Origin: Duganella sp. BJB480
GTDB lineage: Bacteria > Pseudomonadota > Gammaproteobacteria > Burkholderiales > Burkholderiaceae_D
Reading direction: 5' to 3'
Assembly (NCBI GenBank): GCA_003416985.1
Contig: QVIN01000002.1
Location: 124,001 to 188,000, forward strand
DNA: 64,000 nucleotides
The position numbers were made by a program, and so were the translations under genes. Shown here piece after piece: positions 48,097 through 55,608 of this stretch. Under the pieces are notes generated by a model. It did no database searches and was not told the origin of the DNA. It saw only the letters and a list, made by a program, of their open reading frames with translations. Each line of letters begins with the position of its first letter. Within the stretch, counting starts at the first letter, position 1.

Positions 48097-49695
48097 ATGA
48101 ATACGGTCGTCCAACCGGCGCGGATCAGTCCCGCCGACACCAAGAACACCCCCATCACCGCCCTCATCTTCTTCGTGCTGCTGGTGGCGGGCCTGCTGTT
48201 CAGCGCCTACAGCCTGCGCTCCGACGTCACCGAGGCCGGCCCGGTGGCCACCAGCTGGCTGCCGTATGTGCTGCTCGGCGTGGCGCTGCTGATCGCCCTC
48301 GCCTTCGAATTCGTCAACGGCTTCCATGACACCGCCAACGCCGTCGCCACCGTCATCTACACCAACTCCATGCCGGCCAACGCCGCCGTCGTGTGGTCCG
48401 GCTGCTTCAACTTCCTCGGCGTGCTGACCTCCAGCGGCGCGGTCGCCTTCGGCATCATCTCGCTGCTGCCGGTCGAATTGATACTGCAGGTGGGCTCCAG
48501 CTCCGGCTTCGCCATGGTGTTCGCGCTGCTGATCGCCGCCATCGTCTGGAACCTGGGCACCTGGGCGCTCGGCCTGCCGGCGTCGTCCTCGCACACCATG
48601 ATCGGCTCCATCCTCGGCGTCGGCATCGCCAACGCGATGATGCATGGCCGCGACGGCACCAGCGGCGTCGATTGGGCGCAGGCGGCCAAGGTCGGCTACT
48701 CGCTGCTGCTGTCGCCGATGGTCGGTTTCGGCTGCGCCGCCTTGCTGCTGCTGGCGCTGCGCGCCCTCGTCAAGCGCCGCGAATTGTACGAGGCTCCCGC
48801 CGGCAACACGCCGCCGCCCTGGTACATCCGCGGCCTGCTGATCCTCACCTGCACCGGCGTCTCGTTCGCCCACGGTTCCAACGACGGCCAGAAAGGCATG
48901 GGCCTGATCATGCTGATCCTGGTCGGCACCGTGCCGATGGCCTACGCACTGAACCGCGCGCTGCCCACCGACCAGGTCACGCAGTTCGTCGCCGTGGCCC
49001 AGGTCACGCAGCAGTCGCTGCAAAAATACTCGCCGCCCGGCGTGGCGCCGATGGCCGATCCGCATCCCGAGCTGTCGGCCTACATCCGCACCAAAACGCT
49101 GACGCCGGCGGTGGTGCCGGCGCTGTCGGTGCTGATCGGCGACATCGGCCAGGCGGTCAAGCAGCATGGCTCGCTGGCCAAGGTGCCGGCGGAGACCGTG
49201 AGCAACGTCCGCAACGATATGTACCTGGCGGCGGAAACCATGCATGTGATGGACAAGACCAAGGCCCTGCCCTTCGATCCCGACACCGCCGCCAACCTGA
49301 AGGCCTTCAAGAAGCAGCTCGACGACGCCACCAAGTTCATTCCGCTGTGGGTCAAGGTGGCGGTGGCGATCGCGCTGGGCCTGGGCACCATGGTGGGCTG
49401 GAAGCGCATCGTCGTCACCGTCGGCGAGAAGATCGGCAAATCCCACCTGACCTACGCGCAGGGCGCCTCCGCCGAGCTGGTGGCGATGCTGACCATCGGC
49501 GCGGCCGACATGTACGGCATGCCGGTATCGACCACGCACGTGCTGTCGTCCGGCGTGGCCGGCACCATGGCGGCCAACCGCTCCGGCCTGCAATGGTCCA
49601 CTGTCCGCAACCTGGCCATGGCCTGGGTGCTGACGCTGCCGGCCGCGATCCTGTTATCAGGTTCGCTGTTCTGGCTGTTCCACCACATTTTCTGA
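48097..49695 (+). CDS. pit: Inorganic phosphate transporter, PiT family
   Basis: A 532-aa inner-membrane phosphate:H+ symporter. Two PHO4 signatures are present: ALAFEFVNGFHDTANAVATVIYT (about residues 65-90) and GAADMYGMPVSTTHVLSSGVAGTM (about 467-490), with FAHGSNDGQKGMG in between. A soluble loop of about 120 residues lies before the last TM block. ATG 48097 is preceded by GGAG at 48084-48087. A Pho box upstream indicates induction under phosphate limitation, which is noteworthy for a PiT carrier. The polyphosphate kinase gene follows after 14 bases. Confidence 0.93.
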   Translation: MNTVVQPARISPADTKNTPITALIFFVLLVAGLLFSAYSLRSDVTEAGPVATSWLPYVLLGVALLIALAFEFVNGFHDTANAVATVIYTNSMPANAAVVWSGCFNFLGVLTSSGAVAFGIISLLPVELILQVGSSSGFAMVFALLIAAIVWNLGTWALGLPASSSHTMIGSILGVGIANAMMHGRDGTSGVDWAQAAKVGYSLLLSPMVGFGCAALLLLALRALVKRRELYEAPAGNTPPPWYIRGLLILTCTGVSFAHGSNDGQKGMGLIMLILVGTVPMAYALNRALPTDQVTQFVAVAQVTQQSLQKYSPPGVAPMADPHPELSAYIRTKTLTPAVVPALSVLIGDIGQAVKQHGSLAKVPAETVSNVRNDMYLAAETMHVMDKTKALPFDPDTAANLKAFKKQLDDATKFIPLWVKVAVAIALGLGTMVGWKRIVVTVGEKIGKSHLTYAQGASAELVAMLTIGAADMYGMPVSTTHVLSSGVAGTMAANRSGLQWSTVRNLAMAWVLTLPAAILLSGSLFWLFHHIF

Positions 49696-49709
49696 AACAA
49701 GGAAGCACC

Positions 49710-50630
49710 ATGCGACTGAATGAAACCGACTTGATGGAACGCGTACAGCGCGAACTGACCGACAGCTATGACGAAGAGCTGGAGATGGAACTGGAAGACC
49801 GCGAGATCGATCCGGTCACGCGCGAAGTCCGCGTATCGGAGCGCAGCGAGGAGGCCAAGGAAGCCCGCCGCCAGTACTTCCGCGAGCTGTTCCGCCTGCA
49901 GGCGGAGCTGGTCAAGCTGCAGGACTGGGTGGTCCACACCGGCCACAAGGTGGTGATCCTGTTCGAAGGCCGCGACGCCGCCGGCAAGGGCGGCGTGATC
50001 AAGCGCATCGTCCAGCGTCTCAATCCACGCGTGTGCCGCGTGGCCGCGCTGCCGGCGCCGAACAACCGCGAACGCACGCAATGGTACTTCCAGCGCTACG
50101 TGTCGCACCTGCCGGCCGCCGGCGAGATTGTGCTGTTCGACCGCAGCTGGTACAACCGCGCAGGCGTCGAGCGCGTGATGGGCTTCTGCTCCGACGACCA
50201 GTACGAGGAATTCTTCCAGACCGTGCCGGAATTCGAGCGCATGCTGGCCCGCTCGGGCATCCAGCTGATCAAGTACTGGTTCTCGATCTCGGACGAGGAG
50301 CAGAACGCGCGCTTCCTGGGCCGCATCCACGATCCGCTCAAGCAGTGGAAACTGAGCCCGATGGACCTGGAGTCCCGCCGCCGCTGGGAGGAATACACCA
50401 AGGCCAAGGAGATCATGCTGGAGCGCACCCACATCCCGGAAGCGCCGTGGTGGGTGGTGCAAGGCGTGGACAAGAAGAAGGCGCGCCTGAACTGCATCCA
50501 TCACCTGCTGGAGCAGATGCCGTACGTGGAAGTGGAGCATCCGGCGATCCAGCTGCCGGAACGCGAGTACCACGACGACTATGTGCGCCGCCCGGTGCCG
50601 GCCGAGATCATCGTTCCGGAAGTGTACTGA
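49710..50630 (+). CDS. ppk2: Polyphosphate kinase 2
   Basis: A 306-aa PPK2 family kinase transferring phosphate between polyphosphate and nucleotides. It has the Walker A motif FEGRDAAGKGG (residues 85-95), the lid region and DRSWYNRAGVERVMGFC (from residue 144). The single-domain size fits class I PPK2, which usually favours nucleoside diphosphates; the exact specificity is not visible. The start has GGAAG at 49701. Fourteen bases separate it from the phosphate transporter gene, so uptake and polyphosphate metabolism are under the same Pho-box promoter. Confidence 0.93.
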   Translation: MRLNETDLMERVQRELTDSYDEELEMELEDREIDPVTREVRVSERSEEAKEARRQYFRELFRLQAELVKLQDWVVHTGHKVVILFEGRDAAGKGGVIKRIVQRLNPRVCRVAALPAPNNRERTQWYFQRYVSHLPAAGEIVLFDRSWYNRAGVERVMGFCSDDQYEEFFQTVPEFERMLARSGIQLIKYWFSISDEEQNARFLGRIHDPLKQWKLSPMDLESRRRWEEYTKAKEIMLERTHIPEAPWWVVQGVDKKKARLNCIHHLLEQMPYVEVEHPAIQLPEREYHDDYVRRPVPAEIIVPEVY

Positions 50631-50672
50631 CCTGTGCTAAAGTCGGTCGATTCACTATGTTGGGAGATCGGC

Positions 50673-50723
50673 ATGCAACTCGGCGCAATATCCATCGGCC
50701 CGGCGGCGGCAACGTCGACGTGA
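50673..50723 (+). CDS. Possible 16-residue leader peptide
   Basis: ATG at 50673 has GGGAG at 50662-50666 with six bases of spacing and opens a 16-codon frame (MQLGAISIGPAAATST) whose TGA overlaps the GTG of the glyoxalase-like gene (GTGA at 50720-50723). It may serve as a translational coupling leader. Alternatively it is the N-terminal remnant of a VOC protein, since MQLGAISI resembles such starts, or the trace of a frameshift. Confidence 0.35.
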   Translation: MQLGAISIGPAAATST

Positions 50724-51346
50724 GCCGCATCGATCACATCACGGTCACCGCGCCCACGCTGGCAGCCGGCGCGGCCTTCGTCCTCAAGGCACTGGGCGCG
50801 ACGCCGCAGCCCGGCGGCGAGCATCCCCGCATGGGAACGCACAACCTGCTGCTGCGGCTGGGCGACGCGCTTTTCCTGGAAATCATCGCCCCGAATCCCG
50901 ATGCTCCCCCGCCAGGCCGGCCGCGCTGGTTCGCGCTCGACCGGCTTGCGCCGGATTCGCCGCCATCGCTCGGCACCTGGGTGGCGCGCACCGACGACAT
51001 ACGCGCGACCGCCGCCGTCGGCAGCGAAGACCTGGGGCCGGTGGAGCCCATGTCACGCGGCCAGCGCAACTGGCTGATCACGATACCGGCCGATGGCTCG
51101 GTCGCGCTGGATGGCGTCGCCCCGGCGCTGATCGAATGGGACGACCATCCCCATCCAGCGGCGGGCCTGCCAGACCAGGGCCTGTCGCTGGCCAGGCTGG
51201 AGATCTTCCATCCCGATCCGCAGCGGGCCTCCGCGCTGCTGGCGTCCATCGGATTGGAGGACGCCGTCGCATGCCAGCATGGCGACAAGCCGCGACTGGT
51301 CGCCCACATCAACACACCACAAGGCATCAAGGAGTTATCGACATGA
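50720..51346 (+). CDS. Glyoxalase-like (VOC superfamily) protein
   Basis: A protein of 208 aa (from GTG 50720; 229 aa from ATG 50657) of the Glyoxalase_3-like VOC group. The core is RIDHITVTAPTLAAGAAFVLKALG, GTHNLLLRLGDALFLEIIAPNPD and RPRWFALD. These proteins bind metal and act on small substrates, but this group has no assigned reaction. GTG 50720 places the start right at the domain and overlaps the stop of a 16-codon frame; the ATG 50657 version adds a basic, disordered extension. Its stop overlaps the next VOC gene (ATGA). Confidence 0.72.
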   Translation: MSRIDHITVTAPTLAAGAAFVLKALGATPQPGGEHPRMGTHNLLLRLGDALFLEIIAPNPDAPPPGRPRWFALDRLAPDSPPSLGTWVARTDDIRATAAVGSEDLGPVEPMSRGQRNWLITIPADGSVALDGVAPALIEWDDHPHPAAGLPDQGLSLARLEIFHPDPQRASALLASIGLEDAVACQHGDKPRLVAHINTPQGIKELST

Positions 51347-51714
51347 ACCTTGGCACCATCACCCCCATCCTGCGTAGCTTCAACGAAGCGCAGACGCGCG
51401 AATTCTACGTCGACTTCCTCGGCTTCAAAGTCGACTGGGAGCACCGCTTCGAACCCGGCATGCCGCTGTACCTGCAAGTATCGCGGGACGGCTGCGTCCT
51501 TCACCTCACCGAACATTTCGGTGATTGCAGCCCGGGCGGCGCCATCCGCATCGCCACCACTGGGCTGGATGAATACCACGCCCAGCTGATCGCCAAGCAG
51601 TACAAACACGCCCGCCCCGGCATCGAAGCCATGCCCTGGGGCAGCCGCGAAATGTCGATCAAGGACCCATCCGGCAACCGGCTGACATTTGTCAGCACGG
51701 ACGATGACGCGTAA
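51343..51714 (+). CDS. VOC / bleomycin-resistance-like small protein
   Basis: A 123-aa single-domain VOC protein of the glyoxalase/bleomycin resistance type: ITPILRSFNEAQTREFYVDFLGFKVDW at the N-terminus and MSIKDPSGNRLTFVS at the C-terminus, plus LHLTEHFGDCSPGGAIRIATTGL. Members bind metals or hydrophobic drugs; the function is not specified. It overlaps the previous VOC gene by four bases and the next small gene by eleven, so all three are co-translated. Confidence 0.85.
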   Translation: MNLGTITPILRSFNEAQTREFYVDFLGFKVDWEHRFEPGMPLYLQVSRDGCVLHLTEHFGDCSPGGAIRIATTGLDEYHAQLIAKQYKHARPGIEAMPWGSREMSIKDPSGNRLTFVSTDDDA

Positions 51715-52066
51715 AATCGCGCTTCCGCTGTTGCTCGCGTGCGCCACCGTCCAAGCGGCGGACATGCAAGCGCCTGCACGGGACGGCAATGCGCTGACTT
51801 CGCAAGGCGGCCTGCTGGTCCAGCGAACCTTTGACAAGGGACTGAAGGAGTTCGGCTTTGAAGCGATACGTGCGCCGGCCAGCGCCAGCGCCCGCGATAC
51901 GCGTCTCGCCCAGGCAATTGCCGGCGCCGCCAAAAAGGACTTCATCGAAGCCGGCATCGAGGAATCCAGGCGGGCACTGATCGAATGCCAGAAGGAGACC
52001 TCGGCCGTGCTGGTCATGCCGTCATTGCGCAGCGACAGCCAGCAGGCCCACTGCTACAGGTTTTAA
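51704..52066 (+). CDS. Small exported hypothetical protein (120 aa)
   Basis: A 120-aa exported protein starting at ATG 51704 with a signal peptide (MTRKIALPLLLACATVQAA). The mature part is Ala-rich, with two Cys (ALIECQKE and AHCYRF) that could form a disulphide. No family recognised. It overlaps the VOC gene by eleven bases and lies just before the DUF3147 gene. Confidence 0.6.
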   Translation: MTRKIALPLLLACATVQAADMQAPARDGNALTSQGGLLVQRTFDKGLKEFGFEAIRAPASASARDTRLAQAIAGAAKKDFIEAGIEESRRALIECQKETSAVLVMPSLRSDSQQAHCYRF

Positions 52067-52087
52067 CGACTCAATTAAGGAAGACAC

Positions 52088-52438
52088 ATGGCCTGGCTCA
52101 TCATCAAATACCTGCTGACTTCAGCCGTGGTCGTGGCGGTCTCCGAATTCGCCAAACGCAGCGACCGTATCGGCGGCCTGGTCGCGGCGCTGCCGCTGGT
52201 GACGCTGCTTGCGCTGATCTGGCTGTACATCGACAAACAACCCGAACAGAAAATCGCCAATCACGCGTGGTACACCTTCTGGTACGTGGTGCCCACGCTG
52301 CCGATGTTCCTGGCCTTTCCGGCGCTGCTGCCACGGATCGGTTTCTGGCCGACCCTGCTGGCATGCGTCGTCATCACGATAGTCTGCTTCGGGCTGTTCG
52401 CGCTGCTGGTGCGTCGATTCGGCATCGACCTGCTGTGA
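52088..52438 (+). CDS. DUF3147 family membrane protein
   Basis: A 116-aa inner-membrane protein with four TM segments, matching the DUF3147 pattern: YLLTSAVVVAVSEFAKRSDRIGGLVAALPLVTLLAL, then YTFWYVVPTLPMFLAFPALLPRIGFW and a C-terminal helix. AAGGAAG precedes the start. The function is unknown. It ends one base before the convergent porin gene. Confidence 0.82.
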   Translation: MAWLIIKYLLTSAVVVAVSEFAKRSDRIGGLVAALPLVTLLALIWLYIDKQPEQKIANHAWYTFWYVVPTLPMFLAFPALLPRIGFWPTLLACVVITIVCFGLFALLVRRFGIDLL

Positions 52439-53503
52439 TCAGAAGCGGTGGCGCAAGCCCACCGTGAACTGACGATTGCCGATGCCCGGCTCCTCGCTGT
52501 TGCCCTCCGTGTAGCCGCCGCCGTTATGGTTGCGGATCATCGCGTACGAGGTGTAGATGTCGGTGCGCCGCGAGAACGCGTACATGTAGGCCAGCGCGTA
52601 CTGCTGCGCGTCCTGGTTGCGCGCCGTGCGGTCGTTCTTGCGGATATACGTCGCCACGACGGTGCTGAAGCCGAACGGTGCCGATACGCCAAGCAGCATA
52701 TCGGTGCTGTCCGTGGACGCCACCGGCGCCGGACCTTCGAAGTTGACCACAGAACTATTGAGCGTGGCGCTGTTCAGGCCCTTGTCGACGCCATAGCCGA
52801 ACCAGGCCTTCGCCGGACCGAAGTCATAGTTCGCGCCCAGCAGCGTATTGCGCGCCGAGCCGGTGTTCTTGAGCGTGGCCGTATCGTTGTTCTTGTTGTG
52901 GTAGGCCAGCCGCACATTCAGCGGCCCATTGCTGTAGCCGAACGAGCCACCCAACGCCCGGCTGGCCTTCTGGTCGCCGGCCACCTCGCCCGCCACATAC
53001 ATGGCGTCGGCGCTGAAGCCATTGACGGTCGCCGTGCGGTACAGCACCGAGTTACCAGCCCTGAAGCCGGTCGCCGCCATCAGGTTGTTGGAGCGCGCAA
53101 TGCCGTTGCGCAGCGGGTCGACGATGGTGTTGAGCGTCGTGAACAACGGCGTATCCTGCAAGCCGATCGACACCGCGCCATACTTGCTGCCCAGGCCGAC
53201 GATGCTGGTGCGGCCGAACAGCGTGTTGTTCTGCGTCGAACCGCCCGTGTCCGCATGGATGCCGCCCTCGATCACGAAGAAGGCGTTCATGCCGCCGCCC
53301 AGGTCCTCGCTGCCGCGGAAACCCCAGCGGCTCTGGGTCGCCATGCCGCTGGTGGCGCGGGTGGAAGTGCCGGCGATGCCGCCACGGTCCTGGGAGATAC
53401 CCATGTCCATCACGCCGTAGAAAGTCACATTGCTCTGCGCCAGGACAGCGCCGGAACAAGTGGTAAGGACGAGCGCACCCAGCGCATAAATGCTTTTTTT
53501 CAT
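52439..53503 (-). CDS. Gram-negative trimeric porin
   Basis: A 354-aa outer-membrane porin of the betaproteobacterial type. It has a signal peptide ending VLA, the mature start QSNVTFYGVMDMGISQDRGG, the characteristic RWGFRGSEDLGGGMNAFFVIEGG and a C-terminal GIGNRQFTVGLRHRF ending in Phe, the assembly signal. It is expected to pass small hydrophilic solutes. It is the last gene of a leftward set after gluconokinase and an MFS transporter, so it may admit the same sugar acid. Confidence 0.93.
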   Translation of the reverse strand: MKKSIYALGALVLTTCSGAVLAQSNVTFYGVMDMGISQDRGGIAGTSTRATSGMATQSRWGFRGSEDLGGGMNAFFVIEGGIHADTGGSTQNNTLFGRTSIVGLGSKYGAVSIGLQDTPLFTTLNTIVDPLRNGIARSNNLMAATGFRAGNSVLYRTATVNGFSADAMYVAGEVAGDQKASRALGGSFGYSNGPLNVRLAYHNKNNDTATLKNTGSARNTLLGANYDFGPAKAWFGYGVDKGLNSATLNSSVVNFEGPAPVASTDSTDMLLGVSAPFGFSTVVATYIRKNDRTARNQDAQQYALAYMYAFSRRTDIYTSYAMIRNHNGGGYTEGNSEEPGIGNRQFTVGLRHRF

Positions 53504-53534
53504 TTTAGTTGTCTCCAGAATTATTATGTAGGTA

Positions 53535-54848
53535 TCACGCCGGCTGCTTGAGGCCGCGCGGTTCGGGATCGGGAATCGCTTCGATCTTGCCGAGGACGAA
53601 GACGAAGGAGACGATGCCGATCAACAGGATCACGCCGGCCACCATGAAGGCGTTGGTGAACGAGTTGGTGGCGCCGACGATCATGCCGGTGACGATGGGA
53701 GCCGCCGCGCCCATCAGGTTGTTGGCGAAGTTCATGATGCCGCCGATGGTGCCGGCCCCGCCCTTCGGCGCGATCAGCGATGGCAACGACCAGCCCACCG
53801 GCGCCGCCGAAGCCAGGCCGCCCAGCGCGATCGAGATCCAGAAGATGGCCCAGACCGGATCGGTGGTCTGCGTTGCGCCGAATACCGCCAGGCCCAGCGT
53901 CATGCCGCACACCAGCACGCCCTTGCGCACCAGCGATTCGTTCTTGCCACGCGAGATCAGGTGATCGATCAGCCAGCCGCCGACGAACAGATCGGCCACC
54001 GTCGCCACCGCCCACGGTATCGCTGCAAAGCCCGCCGACTTCAGTATGCTCATGTGCATGGTCTGCACCAGGTAGCCGGGCAGCCAGGTCAGGAACAGGT
54101 AGAACGAGTAGCCGTAGGCCGCGAAACCGATGGTCAGGCCCCAGATCTTGGATTTGCCCAGCAGGTAGCCCAGCATGTTCAGCGCGCCCGCTTCGGACGG
54201 GCCTTCCGGTGCTGCGCCGCCTTCCTGGATGTAGCGCAGCTCCTGCTTGCTCAGCTTGGGATCGGCGCTCGGATCGCGGTACAGCACAAAGAACGCGATG
54301 AAGTAGCTGAAGCTCAGCACAGCGGTCAAGCCGAAGCCCCAGCGCCAGCCGAAGGTGACGATGGTCAGCGCCAGCAAAGGCACGCCGATCACGTTGGAGA
54401 ACTTGGCGGCGGCGTCGAAGATGGCGGTGGCCATGCCGCGCTCATTGCGCGGGAACCAGTAGCCGGTGGCCTTGGCGCTGACCGGGAAGGCCGGCGCCTC
54501 GGCGATGCCCAACAGGATACGCGCCGCGAAGATGCCCGCGAAGCCGCTGGAGAACGCGGTGATGGTCGCGGCCAGCCCCCACAGGAAGGCGCCCCAGCGG
54601 CCAACCCTGGTGGGACCGAAGCGGTCCATCACCATGCCGACCGGGATCTGCAGCAGCGAGTAGGACCAGGCAAAGGCGCTGAACAGCAGGCCCAGCTCGA
54701 CCGGCGTGAGGTCGAACAACTCCTTGATCTGCGGCGCGGCCACGGACAGGCCGATGCGGTCGATGTAGTTGATCAGCACGCCGACGCCCAGCAAGGCGCC
54801 TATGCCCCAGCGCCGTTTCGGGATTTTTGTTGTAGTGACTGTTTTCAT
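53535..54848 (-). CDS. MFS transporter, anion:cation symporter (sugar-acid) type
   Basis: A 437-aa twelve-TM transporter of the ACS type, with GVLINYIDRIGLSVAAPQIKELF in TM1, GMVMDRFGPTRVGRWGAFLWG, RILLGIAEAPAFPVSAKATGYWFPRNERGMATAIFDAAAK and SLIAPKGGAGTIGGIMNFANNLMGAAAPIVTG. Such carriers import sugar acids such as galactonate, glucarate or gluconate with a proton. The neighbour upstream is gluconokinase, which makes gluconate or a related acid the best substrate guess. It is followed by the porin 31 bases later. Confidence 0.9.
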   Translation of the reverse strand: MKTVTTTKIPKRRWGIGALLGVGVLINYIDRIGLSVAAPQIKELFDLTPVELGLLFSAFAWSYSLLQIPVGMVMDRFGPTRVGRWGAFLWGLAATITAFSSGFAGIFAARILLGIAEAPAFPVSAKATGYWFPRNERGMATAIFDAAAKFSNVIGVPLLALTIVTFGWRWGFGLTAVLSFSYFIAFFVLYRDPSADPKLSKQELRYIQEGGAAPEGPSEAGALNMLGYLLGKSKIWGLTIGFAAYGYSFYLFLTWLPGYLVQTMHMSILKSAGFAAIPWAVATVADLFVGGWLIDHLISRGKNESLVRKGVLVCGMTLGLAVFGATQTTDPVWAIFWISIALGGLASAAPVGWSLPSLIAPKGGAGTIGGIMNFANNLMGAAAPIVTGMIVGATNSFTNAFMVAGVILLIGIVSFVFVLGKIEAIPDPEPRGLKQPA

Positions 54849-54891
54849 TTTTATCTCCAGTTCGATTATGGAATGCCCGCTATTGCTGCGG

Positions 54892-55398
54892 CTAAGGGTG
54901 TTGCAAAATAAGGCTGACCAGCTGCTGTGGCGGCAAGGTCAGGTCCAGGCGCAGGCCGGCTTCATCGGCCTGCAAAGGTTCAAGGTCGCGCAACTGGCTG
55001 TCGAGCAGGCTGGTCGGCATGTAATGGCCGGGGCGGGATTGCATGCGGCTTTCGATCACTGCGCGCTCACCGCTCAGGTGGGCAAAGCGCAAGTCCGGGT
55101 CGCCCTGGCGCAGCAGGTCGCGATAGCGGCGCTTGAGGGACGAACATGACAACACCAGCCCCTCGCCCCGCTGCGCTGCTTCGCGGATCTTGCCCTGCAG
55201 CGTCAGCAGCCAGCCGGCGCGGTCGTCGTCATTGAGCGGAATCCCGGCCGACATCTTGGCGACGTTTTCCGCCGGGTGAAAGCTGTCGCCCTCCAGGAAC
55301 GGGTATCCGAGCGCGGCGGCCAAGCGGGCGCCGATCTCGCTCTTCCCGCAGCCACTGACTCCCATGACCACCCACCGATATACTGCTTTATTGTTCAC
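54892..55398 (-). CDS. gntK: Gluconokinase
   Basis: A 168-aa kinase phosphorylating gluconate to 6-phosphogluconate for the Entner-Doudoroff or pentose phosphate route. The P-loop is GVSGCGKS, followed by GDSFHPAENVAKMSAGIPLNDDDRAGWL, LSCSSLKRRYRDLLR and GHYMPTSLLDSQL, all diagnostic of GntK. No ATG fits the short N-terminus; GTG at 55398 has AGGAG five bases upstream (complement of 55404-55408). A perfect palindromic operator lies between this ribosome site and the promoter. First gene of a leftward gntK-MFS-porin operon. Confidence 0.93.
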   Translation of the reverse strand: MNNKAVYRWVVMGVSGCGKSEIGARLAAALGYPFLEGDSFHPAENVAKMSAGIPLNDDDRAGWLLTLQGKIREAAQRGEGLVLSCSSLKRRYRDLLRQGDPDLRFAHLSGERAVIESRMQSRPGHYMPTSLLDSQLRDLEPLQADEAGLRLDLTLPPQQLVSLILQHP

Positions 55399-55412
55399 AC
55401 TTGCTCCTGATT

Positions 55413-55462
55413 TGTTAGCGCTAACATGTGATGCAGTGTAGCGGCTCATCAGTTTTTGTAAA
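55413..55462 (-). promoter_or_regulatory. gntK promoter with LacI/GntR-type operator
   Basis: On the minus strand TTTACA (complement of 55457-55462), 16 bases, TACACT (55435-55440) makes a good promoter. Directly downstream lies TGTTAGCGCTAACA (55413-55426), a perfect 14-bp palindrome of the LacI/GntR operator type, placed where a bound repressor blocks transcription. No LacI-family gene is in the window. Confidence 0.72.
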
Positions 55463-55563
55463 GAATAATCAGTGGTGCGGCGCAGCAAACGTGGTTATAC
55501 GGGGACGTTGGGACGAAATCCGGCACAACCCCGAATCTGGGGCTTGAAAAATCCGGATGGTGA

Positions 55564-55577
55564 TGATAGCGCTATCA
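55564..55577. promoter_or_regulatory. Second TAGCGCTA palindrome
   Basis: TGATAGCGCTATCA is a perfect 14-bp palindrome sharing the TAGCGCTA core with the gntK operator 150 bases away. It lies between the GH92 gene end and the gntK promoter, and could be an auxiliary operator for looping. ATAGCGCTGG near 57966, upstream of the GH92 gene, is a weaker relative. Confidence 0.5.
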
Positions 55578-55608
55578 GACGGTCAGCCGCCCGCAGGGGC
55601 GGCGCCGG

